Shown here: piece after piece, positions 15,221 through 22,555 of the stretch
Layout: each line of letters starts with the position of its first letter
How positions within the stretch are numbered: position 1 is the stretch's first letter
Assembly: GCA_003158495.1 (NCBI GenBank)
Contig: PMJT01000078.1
Location: forward strand, 1-34,582
Origin: Chloroflexota bacterium
GTDB taxonomy: Bacteria > Chloroflexota > Limnocylindria > Limnocylindrales > CSP1-4
DNA length: 34,582 nt
Direction: 5' to 3'
Notes under the pieces: model-generated
Databases searched by the model: none
Told to the model about the DNA's origin: nothing
Seen by the model: the letters and a program-made list of their open reading frames with translations, nothing else
Translations under genes and position numbers: made by a program

Positions 15221-16725
15221 GCGAGACTGCCGCCCGCACGGGTGACCTCGTGCTGGCAATCGACGTAGGCCTGACCAACTGCAAGGCCGTTCTGTTCGAC
15301 CTCGACGGCCAGATCGTCAGCCGCATGGCGGTTCCCTATGAGACCAGTCGACCCACGCGGGACCGGGTAGAGCAGGATCCGGGCGCCTGGTGGGAAGCCG
15401 CGATCGTGGCGGTGCGCTGCGTGATAGCCCAGAAGACGCGACGATCCCGACGCGTGCTCGCCATCGGCGTCACGGCGCACATGCACGCCCTGGCCTGCGT
15501 CAATGCCAAGTTGCGGCCGCTCGGCCCGGCCCTGATCCTCGGCGACCGCCGCGCGACCGGCGAGGCAGAGGAGATAACCACGGAAGTCGGGGAGGATGTC
15601 GTCTACCGGACGACCGGGACGGTGATGGACCCCTCGATGCCCGCGGCGAAGATTCGCTGGCTGTGGCGCAACGAGCCGGAGCGCTGGTCCGAGACGGCCT
15701 GGTTCCTCGGCTGCAAGGACTTCCTTCGGGCCAGGTTGACCGGTGAGGTCGCCACGGAACCGGTGGACGCGTGCGCCACTTCCCTCTACGACCTTGGCCG
15801 CGCCGGCTGGTCCGAGACGATCGCCGAAGCCGCCCGCGCGCCGCTGTACACCCTGCCGCCGATCCGCCGGCCCGAGTCGATGGCGGGCGGCCTCCTGCCG
15901 GCGGCCGCCGCACAGCTCGGCCTGCCGAACGGCACCCCGGTAATCATCGGCGCGGGCGACGACATCGAAGTCCTCGGCAACGGGCTCCTCGACGCGGGTC
16001 AGAGCCTGGAGCACCTCGGCACGACGGGCTCGATCCTGGCGGTTGCTGCGTCGGCTACGCCCGACCCGACGCGGGCACTCGAGCTGTATCCCCACACGAT
16101 CGACGGCCTGTGGGTCATCGGTGGTTCGATGACCGCGGCTGGAGCCGCGCTCGATTGGGCCGCACGCTCCCTTGGCTACAGGTCCGTCAAGGAAGCTGCC
16201 GGGTGCCTCACCGCGTGGCCAACCGCGGCGCATGCGCCCGTGTTTCTGCCAAATCTAGAAGGGTCCCGAAGCCCCCGACGCGAACCGTTCGAGCGGGGAG
16301 CTTGGCTGGGCATGCGGCCCGACACGAGCAGGGCCGATCTGATGCTGGCGGCGTTCGAAGGAGTCGCGCAGGGCATCCAGGCAATCCTGGCCCGGACCGA
16401 GGAACTCGTCGGCGCCACGGGACCGATCACGGTAAGCGCAGGCGAAAGCGCCGACCCGGGCTGGCTTCAGGTTCGGGCCGACGTCTACGGCCGACCGCTC
16501 GCCGTGCTCGAAACGTCCGAACCGACCGCCCTCGGCCTTCTCACGCTCGCGACGGCGGCCCTCGGAGTCGACGAGTCGCCGGCTGCCGCGGTGCGCCGCA
16601 TCGTCCGCGTCGCGAAGCTCGTCGAGCCGCGGCCGGCCGGCACGCGAGCCAGGCGTCTCGAGGTGGTCGCCGCACTGGGCCTGGCGCTGCGAGACACGTG
16701 GCAGGTGCTGGCGGGGGCGGAATGA
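15217..16725 (+). CDS. FGGY-family carbohydrate kinase
   Basis: ATG 15217 overlaps the previous stop (ATGA). The 502 residues cover both actin-like lobes: phosphate-1 motif LAIDVGLTNCKAVLFD, GVTAHMHAL, LILGDRRATGEAEE, WLGCKDFLRARLTGE, then GAGDDIEVLGNGLLD (catalytic Asp), HLGTTGSILAV and the adenosine-binding SAGESADPGW. FGGY kinases phosphorylate sugars such as xylulose, ribulose, gluconate and glycerol with ATP in the cytosol. The specificity residues do not let me name the sugar. The partners (dehydrogenase, dehydratases, FAH-fold protein) point to a ketose or aldonate. The stop overlaps the next start by four bases, so the three genes 13931-17672 form a tightly coupled unit. Confidence 0.93.
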   Translation: MSETAARTGDLVLAIDVGLTNCKAVLFDLDGQIVSRMAVPYETSRPTRDRVEQDPGAWWEAAIVAVRCVIAQKTRRSRRVLAIGVTAHMHALACVNAKLRPLGPALILGDRRATGEAEEITTEVGEDVVYRTTGTVMDPSMPAAKIRWLWRNEPERWSETAWFLGCKDFLRARLTGEVATEPVDACATSLYDLGRAGWSETIAEAARAPLYTLPPIRRPESMAGGLLPAAAAQLGLPNGTPVIIGAGDDIEVLGNGLLDAGQSLEHLGTTGSILAVAASATPDPTRALELYPHTIDGLWVIGGSMTAAGAALDWAARSLGYRSVKEAAGCLTAWPTAAHAPVFLPNLEGSRSPRREPFERGAWLGMRPDTSRADLMLAAFEGVAQGIQAILARTEELVGATGPITVSAGESADPGWLQVRADVYGRPLAVLETSEPTALGLLTLATAALGVDESPAAAVRRIVRVAKLVEPRPAGTRARRLEVVAALGLALRDTWQVLAGAE

Positions 16726-17672
16726 CGGCGATCCGGATCGTCGCATTCAGCGGGCTGGACGAGCGCCGCCACATGGCCGCCGTCGACGACCTGGGGCGTG
16801 GCTATGACCTGGGCCCGGGCGAACTCCACGAGTTGATTGAACGCGCCCGACTCGCCGGGAAGTGGCCGGCCGAGCTGGTTGCCGAAATGCTGGAGGTCGC
16901 ACCCACAGGGAGCAGTGTCGTTCTCGACGAGATCCTGGCCCGGGTCGGCCGCCCTGGCCCCACCGGCACCCCGGACGCGGTCGGCGACATGTCCCTCGAC
17001 GTGCCAGTAGCCGCGCCCGAGGTATGGGCTGCGGGCGTCACCTACCGGCGCTCGCGCGAGGCTCGCGAAGCCGAGACCGCCGCCTCCACGAAGGACATCT
17101 ACTCGCGCGTCTACGAAGCCGAGCGTCCCGAGCTATTCCTCAAAGACGCCGGGGGCCGGCGAACGGTCCCATCGGGGGGAACAATCCGCGTCAGGTCGGA
17201 CAGTGTCTGGAGCGTCCCGGAGCCCGAACTGGCGCTGGTTCTCGACGCCGACGGCCGCGTCGTAGGCTACACGGCGGCAAACGACGTGTCGGCTCGAGAC
17301 ATCGAGGGAGCAAACCCGCTCTACCTGCCGCAGGCGAAGGTCTACTTCGGATCCTGCGCGCTGGGGCCGGCAGTTCTCCTGGCCCGCGGCGAGGCGATGC
17401 CGAGCTTCGCAATCGATCTGCATGTGATCGGCCCGGATGGCATGACCGCCTTCGAAGGCGCGACGAGTACCAGCGCGATGGCGAGGTCGTTCGACGATCT
17501 CGTCCGGGCGCTGTTGCGCGACAACGTGATCGGCGACGGTACGGTGCTCTCTACGGGAACCGGTGTCGTGCCGCCGGAGGCCTTCACGCTCACGGCAGGG
17601 CAGCGCGTCGAGATCCGTATCTACGGCATCGGGACGCTCTGGAACATGGTCGAGCACGGCAGGTTGCGATGA
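16722..17672 (+). CDS. Fumarylacetoacetate hydrolase-fold protein, candidate 2-keto-3-deoxypentonate dehydratase
   Basis: The 316 residues include the FAH catalytic core: WAAGVTYRRSREAREAE, ELFLKDAG, then the metal ligands Glu167 and Glu169 in VPEPELALVLDADG and Asp188 in ANDVSARDIEG, followed by YLPQAKVYFGSCALGP. FAH-fold enzymes hydrolyse C-C bonds of acylpyruvates, or dehydrate 2-keto-3-deoxy sugar acids. The full N-terminal extension and the VTYxRSRxAR..E signature are like the 2-keto-3-deoxy-D-arabinonate/xylonate dehydratases of oxidative pentose (Weimberg-type) pathways. That reading is strengthened by the aldehyde dehydrogenase remnant immediately downstream, coupled by ATGA. A different acylpyruvate substrate remains possible. 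Confidence 0.85.
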   Translation: MTAIRIVAFSGLDERRHMAAVDDLGRGYDLGPGELHELIERARLAGKWPAELVAEMLEVAPTGSSVVLDEILARVGRPGPTGTPDAVGDMSLDVPVAAPEVWAAGVTYRRSREAREAETAASTKDIYSRVYEAERPELFLKDAGGRRTVPSGGTIRVRSDSVWSVPEPELALVLDADGRVVGYTAANDVSARDIEGANPLYLPQAKVYFGSCALGPAVLLARGEAMPSFAIDLHVIGPDGMTAFEGATSTSAMARSFDDLVRALLRDNVIGDGTVLSTGTGVVPPEAFTLTAGQRVEIRIYGIGTLWNMVEHGRLR

Positions 17673-17990
17673 CGACGAATGAGACCATCGAGGTTCGCAA
17701 GCCGGCTGCACCGGAGAGACTCCTCGACACCTTCACGCCCCCGGATCCCGAAAAGCTCAGGGCGCTCGTTTCGGGAGCGTCGCAGCTATCTATAGCCGCG
17801 ACGTGGGGCGCGCCTGGCGACTGGCGCGGGAAATGGACTTCGGCATGATCCGCATCAACGCCCCCGCGACCGGCGTGGACTACTGCGTGCCCTTCGGTGG
17901 AGAGAAGGCTTCGAGCTACAGCCGCGCGAGCAGGGCGGCGCCGCCCTCAACGTCTACACGCAAGCCCGGACCGTCTTCTTCCGTGGATGA
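17669..17990 (+). pseudogene. Aldehyde dehydrogenase pseudogene with large internal deletion
   Basis: ATG 17669 overlaps the FAH gene stop and begins like an aldehyde dehydrogenase: EVRKPAAPERLLDTFTPPDP then EKLRALVSGA (~40 residues). The sequence then jumps, in another frame, to the extreme C-terminus: IYSRDVGRAWRLAREMDFGM, IRINAPATGVDYCVPFGGEK and ASSYS. A second shift of two inserted bases leads to REQGGAALNVYTQARTVFFR, G and TGA 17988-17990. A full protein is about 480 residues, so roughly 370 residues are gone, including the catalytic Cys and Glu. The original was probably a semialdehyde dehydrogenase, for example 2-oxoglutarate semialdehyde, as the terminal step after the FAH-fold dehydratase. 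The gene is dead here; the activity must be lost or supplied elsewhere. Confidence 0.9.
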
Positions 17991-18026
17991 AGACCGCGTC
18001 GGAATTGATAGTTCGGAGGTGAGCTG

Positions 18027-19025
18027 GTGAGCGATCCCGGGCGGACCTTTCTCGGCGTCGACGGTGGGCAGACCGGGAGCCGGGCCGTCCTCGTCGACGA
18101 AACCGGCCACGTGCTGCGCCGCGCCGAGGCCAATGGGTTGATCCACGTCCTGGAGCCCCGGGGCGACGAACTGCTCCGGACGGCCCTCGGGTCGCTTCGT
18201 GACCAGACCACGATCGACGGCAAGGCACCTGACGTGATCTTCCTGGGACTGACTGCAGTTGTGCCAGGAACTGCCAGCGAACCACCAGGCATCGCCATCG
18301 CGGCCGAGATATGGCCGGATTCGGAGCGGGTCGTGGTCGAGGGCGACGGCATCATCGCCTGGGCCGGCGCCACCGGCGGCGCCCCGGGTGTCTGCGCAAT
18401 GGCCGGCACCGGATCCGTGGTCGAGGCCGTGAACGAGCGCGGCGAGAGGGTGGAGACGGGTGGCTGGGCGTACCTCTTCGGCGACCCGGGGAGCGGCTGG
18501 GACATCGGCTCGACCGCAGTGCGGCGGATGCTCCAGCGCTGGGATCGGGACCGTACCGTGTCGGCGGTCGGCCAGGCCGTCCTCGATGGCACCCATTCCG
18601 CGATCCCGCCGGAAGTGCCCGACCGCGTCTACTCGCGCGAGATCGACTACGTCGAGATCGCCAGGCTGGCCGAGAAGATAACCGGCCTGGCACTCACGGG
18701 CGACCCGGAGGCCCGCGAGATCGTTTCCGGAGCAGCCGCCGCATTCGCGGCCGACGCCGCCGCCGCGATCGGCCGGCTGACCTGGGAGAACGAGCCGATC
18801 CTCGTCGGCGCGCTCGGCCGGATCTTCCGCGCGGGCGACGTATACCGCTCGTCGTTCCTTGCCACACTCGAGAAGCTCACGCCGCGTCGCGTCCGCCTCG
18901 CCGACCCGGTGCTGACGGGCCTGGGCGGCGCCGCCCTGCTGGCCCTCAGGACTGGTGGCATAGAGCCGAGCGCGCAGATCGTGGCGACGCTGATCGTCGA
19001 AGGCCTCGGTGGCGGCGATGCCTGA
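18027..19025 (+). CDS. BadF/BadG/BcrA/BcrD-type ATPase, probable N-acetylglucosamine/glucosamine-type kinase
   Basis: GTG 18027 is preceded by GGAGGTGAG. The 332-residue protein has the actin-like ATPase features of the BadF/GlcNAc-kinase group: FLGVDGGQTGSRAVLVDETG, EGDGIIAWAGATGG, AMAGTGSVVEAVN, then GWAYLFGDPGSGWDIG, which is characteristic of GlcNAc/GlcN kinases. It lacks the cysteine cluster of 2-hydroxyacyl-CoA dehydratase activators. Such kinases make the sugar 6-phosphate in the cytosol with ATP. It begins 37 bases after the broken aldehyde dehydrogenase and leads the phosphosugar group (SIS protein, phosphoglucose isomerase, deaminase). This supports an amino sugar or hexose substrate. 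Confidence 0.85.
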   Translation: MSDPGRTFLGVDGGQTGSRAVLVDETGHVLRRAEANGLIHVLEPRGDELLRTALGSLRDQTTIDGKAPDVIFLGLTAVVPGTASEPPGIAIAAEIWPDSERVVVEGDGIIAWAGATGGAPGVCAMAGTGSVVEAVNERGERVETGGWAYLFGDPGSGWDIGSTAVRRMLQRWDRDRTVSAVGQAVLDGTHSAIPPEVPDRVYSREIDYVEIARLAEKITGLALTGDPEAREIVSGAAAAFAADAAAAIGRLTWENEPILVGALGRIFRAGDVYRSSFLATLEKLTPRRVRLADPVLTGLGGAALLALRTGGIEPSAQIVATLIVEGLGGGDA

Positions 19026-19779
19026 GAACGCCCACCCGGACGATGCCGCGGGAGCGCCGCGCACGGCCGACACCGCCATTCGATACCTTGACGCCATCGA
19101 GGATCTGCTCGCAAGGGCGCGCGTCGCGAACCGTGATTCGATCCCGGCGGCCGCCTCGATCATCGCGGACACGGTGGAACGCGACGGTCTGATCCAGACG
19201 TTCGGCAGCGGCCATTCGCAGCTCCTCGCCCTCGAAGCAGCCGGGCGGGCCGGCGGCTATGCCGGCGTCCAGGTCATCTTCGATCCGGGCATGGGTCGCT
19301 CGGAGCAGGTCGAAGGCTACGCGCGGTCGCTGCTGCGCGACCACGTCCTGGCGCCGCCGGACTGCCTGATCATCGCCAGCAACTCCGGTCGCAACCCGGC
19401 ACCGGTGGACATGGCGTTGGCCGGCCGAGAAGCCGGCGTACCGATCATCGCCATCACGGCCCTGGACTACGCTCGTGGCAACAAGTCGCGCCACTCCTCC
19501 GGGAAACGGCTCCACGACCTGGCGGATGTCGTGCTGGACACGTGCGGACCGCCGGGAGACGCCGTCCTCGGTATCGAAGGCGCGCCGGTCGCGGCCGGCG
19601 CTACGTCGACCGTGCTGGGCGCCGCTCTCCTGAATGCCGTCCTGGTCGAGTCCGTTGCGGAACTCGTCCGGCGCGGCATGGAGCCACCGCTCGTTCGTTC
19701 ATACAACCTCGACGGCTCCGAAGCGCACAACGAGCGGATGTTCGCCCGCTATCGGAGTCGAGTGCACACTGTCATCTGA
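19018..19779 (+). CDS. SIS-domain phosphosugar-binding protein, UPF0309 family
   Basis: ATG 19018 overlaps the kinase gene by eight bases and gives 253 residues, the normal length for UPF0309. Family landmarks are TFGSGHSQLLALEAAGRAGG, VIFDPGMGRSEQVEGYA, the phosphosugar loop IIASNSGRNPAPVDMAL, KSRHSSGKRLHDLADVVLDT, CGPPGDAVL and VRSYNLDGSEAHNERMFARY. SIS proteins bind phosphorylated sugars and include isomerases and MurNAc-6-phosphate etherases. UPF0309 members have no settled activity but often sit in amino-sugar operons. The coupling to a GlcNAc-type kinase suggests it isomerises or cleaves the kinase product. Confidence 0.9.
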   Translation: MPENAHPDDAAGAPRTADTAIRYLDAIEDLLARARVANRDSIPAAASIIADTVERDGLIQTFGSGHSQLLALEAAGRAGGYAGVQVIFDPGMGRSEQVEGYARSLLRDHVLAPPDCLIIASNSGRNPAPVDMALAGREAGVPIIAITALDYARGNKSRHSSGKRLHDLADVVLDTCGPPGDAVLGIEGAPVAAGATSTVLGAALLNAVLVESVAELVRRGMEPPLVRSYNLDGSEAHNERMFARYRSRVHTVI

Positions 19780-19813
19780 GACCGCCGGGAAGCCGGTTCT
19801 CGAAGGAGAAGTC

Positions 19814-20665
19814 ATGAAGGAGTTCACCGCGCCGGCCGGGATCGAGGTGGGTCTCGTTCGGAGACGGCCCGCCCTCGGACCAGGCATCCGCGTGGACGAG
19901 CGCGCCGTCCGCCGGCTCGGCGCGATGGGCCGAGTGGCGGCAACGCCCGTGCCGCCGCGATCGCGCCGAATCCAATACTGGATGTGGAACAGCATGGTTC
20001 GCGAGGCAGATGCCACTCGCGTCGACCCCAGGCTGTGCTACGACTTCACCTTCATCGCGGATCTGCCGATCGGCTGGGAGCGGCCCAAGACACTCGGCCA
20101 CACGCACCCGAGACCAGCACCCGGGCAGCTGGGATTTGCCGAGGTTGTCGAGGTTCTCGACGGGACCGTCGGTCTCATGATCCAGGACCTTTCTCCGGGT
20201 CCACGCTCGAGTTTCGCCGCCCTGATCGTCGGCAAACCCGGAGACCGCGTCGTCCTGCCGCCGTTCCTGCTCCACGCGTCGATCAACCTGGCCGGCGATC
20301 CAGCGGTCTTCAGCGATGTGATCGACCGCCGGATCGTCGCGGGGCAGCTTCCTTCCGACTACAACGGCGTTGCAGACGCGCACGGGATGGCCTACTTCAT
20401 CGACCTCGACGGCGCCGCCCGACCGAACCCTTTCTACAAGGAAGTCCCGTCGCTCCAGCGCTTCACGGCACTTGAGTGGTCCGGCCCGTCGCCGGATCGC
20501 CCGCTGTACGGCGACTACGTCGCGCGCCCGGACGATTTCGACTGGATCGTCGACCCGGGTCTCTTCCCTCACCGCTTCCCGAAGCTATGGGCGCGCGTCT
20601 CGGAGGTGGCGATGCGGCAGGGCGATTCTTCGGGCCTGTGGCCCGCAGGGGCGGCTCGCCCATGA
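19814..20665 (+). CDS. Cupin-type (archaeal-type) glucose-6-phosphate isomerase
   Basis: ATG 19814 follows AAGGAG by five bases, giving 283 residues. The cupin core is explicit: PKTLGHTHPR (His96, His98), GFAEVVEVLDGTVGLMIQDL (Glu metal ligand at 110 or 113), VGKPGDRVVLPPFLLHASIN (His154) and FSDVIDRR. This is the metal-dependent phosphoglucose isomerase family known mainly from Euryarchaeota and some bacteria, unrelated to the SIS-type Pgi. It interconverts glucose-6-P and fructose-6-P. There is about 80 residues of extra N-terminus and a ~70-residue C-terminal tail relative to the minimal cupin. The next gene starts within its stop codon (ATGA). Placed between two SIS proteins, it would link an amino-sugar phosphate to glycolysis. 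Confidence 0.85.
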   Translation: MKEFTAPAGIEVGLVRRRPALGPGIRVDERAVRRLGAMGRVAATPVPPRSRRIQYWMWNSMVREADATRVDPRLCYDFTFIADLPIGWERPKTLGHTHPRPAPGQLGFAEVVEVLDGTVGLMIQDLSPGPRSSFAALIVGKPGDRVVLPPFLLHASINLAGDPAVFSDVIDRRIVAGQLPSDYNGVADAHGMAYFIDLDGAARPNPFYKEVPSLQRFTALEWSGPSPDRPLYGDYVARPDDFDWIVDPGLFPHRFPKLWARVSEVAMRQGDSSGLWPAGAARP

Positions 20666-21708
20666 GCCGGATGCTCGAAGAGATCGACCAGCAGCCGGCT
20701 GTTCTCGAGCGGGCTCTCCGCGAGGGAGCCGGCCAAATCGAAGAAGCGGTCGAGCTGATCCGCCGAGCCGGGGCAGAGATGATCGTGATCGCGGCTCGTG
20801 GTTCGTCCGCCTATGCCGGCACATACTTCCGGTCGCTCGCGGAAACGATCCTGGGCGTGCCGGTTCTACGCGCGGCGCCAGTGGTCCGCACCACCTACAA
20901 CCGCTCGGTTGCCTGGCGTGGCGCCGTGATGATCGCCATCTCGCAATCGGGCCAAGGCCCCGACATCCTTGCGGTCGTCGAGGACGCGGCCGACGCCGGC
21001 ATCCCGGTCATTGCCATCGTCAACGACGAGGATTCGCCGCTCGCCGCCGCCGCGGATGTGGTTGTTCCATGCCGGGCCGGCCCGGAGGCGATCACGGCCA
21101 CCAAGAGCTACACGGCCGAACTCGTGCTCCTCGCGGCACTGGCTGCCGGATGGGCTCGCGACGAGGAACTCCTGCGTGGGTTGGAGGCTGTACCGAGCGC
21201 CGTTGCGGACGCCATCGAGGCGGGCAAGAAGTGGCTTGAAGCCGGGGCCGGCGCCGAATTGATCGGCGCCCTGACCGACTGCGATCGCGCCACCGTGATA
21301 TCTCGTGGGCGCAATCTCGGCACCGCGCGAGAGGTCGCGCTCAAGATCACCGAGACGGGCGGCGTTTTCACGGCGGGACTCTCCGCCGCGGACTTCCTCC
21401 ACGGGCAGGTCGTGCTGGCCACGCCGGAGGTACCGCTTCTCGCGCTGAGGCCCGACGGCCCGATCGGAGCCTCCGTGGATCGCGCACTGGAAGCGGCCGC
21501 CCCTTATGGCGCGCGGCAGTGGCTCATCGGCGGTCGCGAGATGGCCGGCCGGGCCCGTATGCTGGACCTGGCCTATGACCTCCCGGAGTCGCTCTCGCCG
21601 CTGGCACTGGTCGTTCCCGGCCAGCTCGTGGCCGAGAAGGCGGCCCTGGCGCGAGGACGCGACCCGGACCGGCCCAATGGGCTCGTCAAAGTCATCCGGA
21701 CATACTGA
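20662..21708 (+). CDS. Double-SIS aminosugar-phosphate enzyme (NagB-II / GlmS isomerase-like)
   Basis: The 348-residue protein has two SIS domains and no glutaminase domain. The first contains IVIAARGSSAYAGTYFRSLA, IAISQSGQGPDILAVV and GPEAITATKSYTAELVLLAA. The second contains VISRGRNLGTAREVALKITE and a GLSAADFLHGQ loop. This layout is typical of NagB-II glucosamine-6-phosphate deaminases and AgaS or fructoselysine-6-P deglycase-like proteins. The expected reaction is deamination or isomerisation of an amino-sugar 6-phosphate to a ketose phosphate plus ammonia. It is translationally coupled to the cupin isomerase, which would take fructose-6-P onward to glucose-6-P. A deglycase role cannot be excluded. 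Confidence 0.88.
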   Translation: MSRMLEEIDQQPAVLERALREGAGQIEEAVELIRRAGAEMIVIAARGSSAYAGTYFRSLAETILGVPVLRAAPVVRTTYNRSVAWRGAVMIAISQSGQGPDILAVVEDAADAGIPVIAIVNDEDSPLAAAADVVVPCRAGPEAITATKSYTAELVLLAALAAGWARDEELLRGLEAVPSAVADAIEAGKKWLEAGAGAELIGALTDCDRATVISRGRNLGTAREVALKITETGGVFTAGLSAADFLHGQVVLATPEVPLLALRPDGPIGASVDRALEAAAPYGARQWLIGGREMAGRARMLDLAYDLPESLSPLALVVPGQLVAEKAALARGRDPDRPNGLVKVIRTY

Positions 21709-21718
21709 GAGGCACGAC

Positions 21719-22396
21719 TTGGAGCGTGTTGTGGCCGGCCGGCCGGCTGCCGTGATCTTCGACATGGACGGCGTCCTGGCCGACACTGAGCCGATCCAGG
21801 AGGAGGCGCTGGCCGCCTTTCTGGCAGCCCGGGGAAAGTCGCTTCGATCGGACGACTACACGGAGACGATCGGCCTGGACTACCGGTCATTCTGGGCGGA
21901 GATGATCGTCCGTTATGAGCTGGCCGAGTCGGTAGCCGAGTGCGTCGCCGCTTACGAGCCGATCCTCCTGGGCCGGCTCGTAGATCTGCCGCCCGCGCCC
22001 GGAGCCGCCGAGCTCGTACGCTCGCTCGAAGCACTTCATGTGCTGCTCGCGGTCGCTTCCTCGTCGTTCCTGCCTGTTGTCGAGGCGACCCTCGGTGCCA
22101 TCGGCCTGCGGGACGCGTTCGGGGTGGTGGTTTCGGGCGAACAGGTCATGGAGGGCAAGCCGGCGCCGGACATCTACCTCCGCGCGGCCCAAAGACTGGG
22201 CGTCGAACCGGGCAAATGCGTCGCCATCGAGGATTCCGCCAACGGCGTGCGCGCCGCTCGCGCGGCTGGGATGGCATGTCTGGGCATCGTGACGGCCTAC
22301 TCCACCAGGGAGCAACTCAGCGCCACAAGGGCGGTCGAGTCGCTGGCCGAGGTCACGCCGGCAGACCTGGCGGCGATGGCAAGCGCGACCCTCTGA
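21719..22396 (+). CDS. HAD-family hydrolase, beta-phosphoglucomutase-like
   Basis: TTG 21719 is preferred because GAGAGG ends six to seven bases before it; GTG 21731 is the alternative. The ~225-residue protein shows the four HAD motifs: DMDGVLADTEP (nucleophile Asp), Ser in VASSS, Lys in EGKPAPDIYLRAA, and IEDSANGVRAARAAGM. The helical cap (LAAFLAARGKSL to LVDLPPAPG) is the type found in beta-phosphoglucomutases and sugar phosphatases. It either dephosphorylates or isomerises a hexose phosphate. It is the last gene before the promoter at 22441. Confidence 0.9.
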   Translation: MERVVAGRPAAVIFDMDGVLADTEPIQEEALAAFLAARGKSLRSDDYTETIGLDYRSFWAEMIVRYELAESVAECVAAYEPILLGRLVDLPPAPGAAELVRSLEALHVLLAVASSSFLPVVEATLGAIGLRDAFGVVVSGEQVMEGKPAPDIYLRAAQRLGVEPGKCVAIEDSANGVRAARAAGMACLGIVTAYSTREQLSATRAVESLAEVTPADLAAMASATL

Positions 22397-22440
22397 AACG
22401 GCTCCGTGCCCTGGAGGCCCTTCTTTAGGAGCCCGCGGGC

Positions 22441-22469
22441 TTGACTCGGACTATCGATTTGAACATACT
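22441..22469 (+). promoter_or_regulatory. Sigma-70-type promoter for the kinase-regulator-aminotransferase-GH4 unit
   Basis: TTGACT (22441-22446, five of six matches to the -35 consensus) is followed after exactly 17 bases by CATACT (22464-22469, four of six to -10). A start site near 22476 would give an ~80-base leader before GTG 22556. It lies in the largest gap of the plus-strand run (22397-22555), supporting a separate transcription unit. A self-complementary GCCCGCGGGC lies immediately upstream (22431-22440). Confidence 0.65.
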
Positions 22470-22476
22470 CTGCCAA

Positions 22477-22495
22477 GCAGACGTCTGACGTCTGC
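22477..22495. promoter_or_regulatory. Operator-like inverted repeat GCAGACG-N5-CGTCTGC
   Basis: Perfect 7-bp arms at 22477-22483 and 22489-22495 flank TCTGA; a nested palindrome CAGACGTCTG occupies 22478-22487. It covers the predicted transcription start of the promoter at 22441-22469, the classic site for repression. The UTRA-type GntR regulator encoded at 23563, second gene of this unit, is the obvious candidate to bind it. That link is inference. Confidence 0.65.
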
Positions 22496-22555
22496 CAATG
22501 GTCCTCCACCTTCCACGAGCAAGCCGGGTCCAGACCGTCCGGCCGAGGAATTGGC

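Noticed and set aside
20662..21708. Complete glucosamine-6-phosphate synthase GlmS
   Set aside because: The N-terminal glutaminase domain with its catalytic Cys is absent; only the two SIS domains are present.
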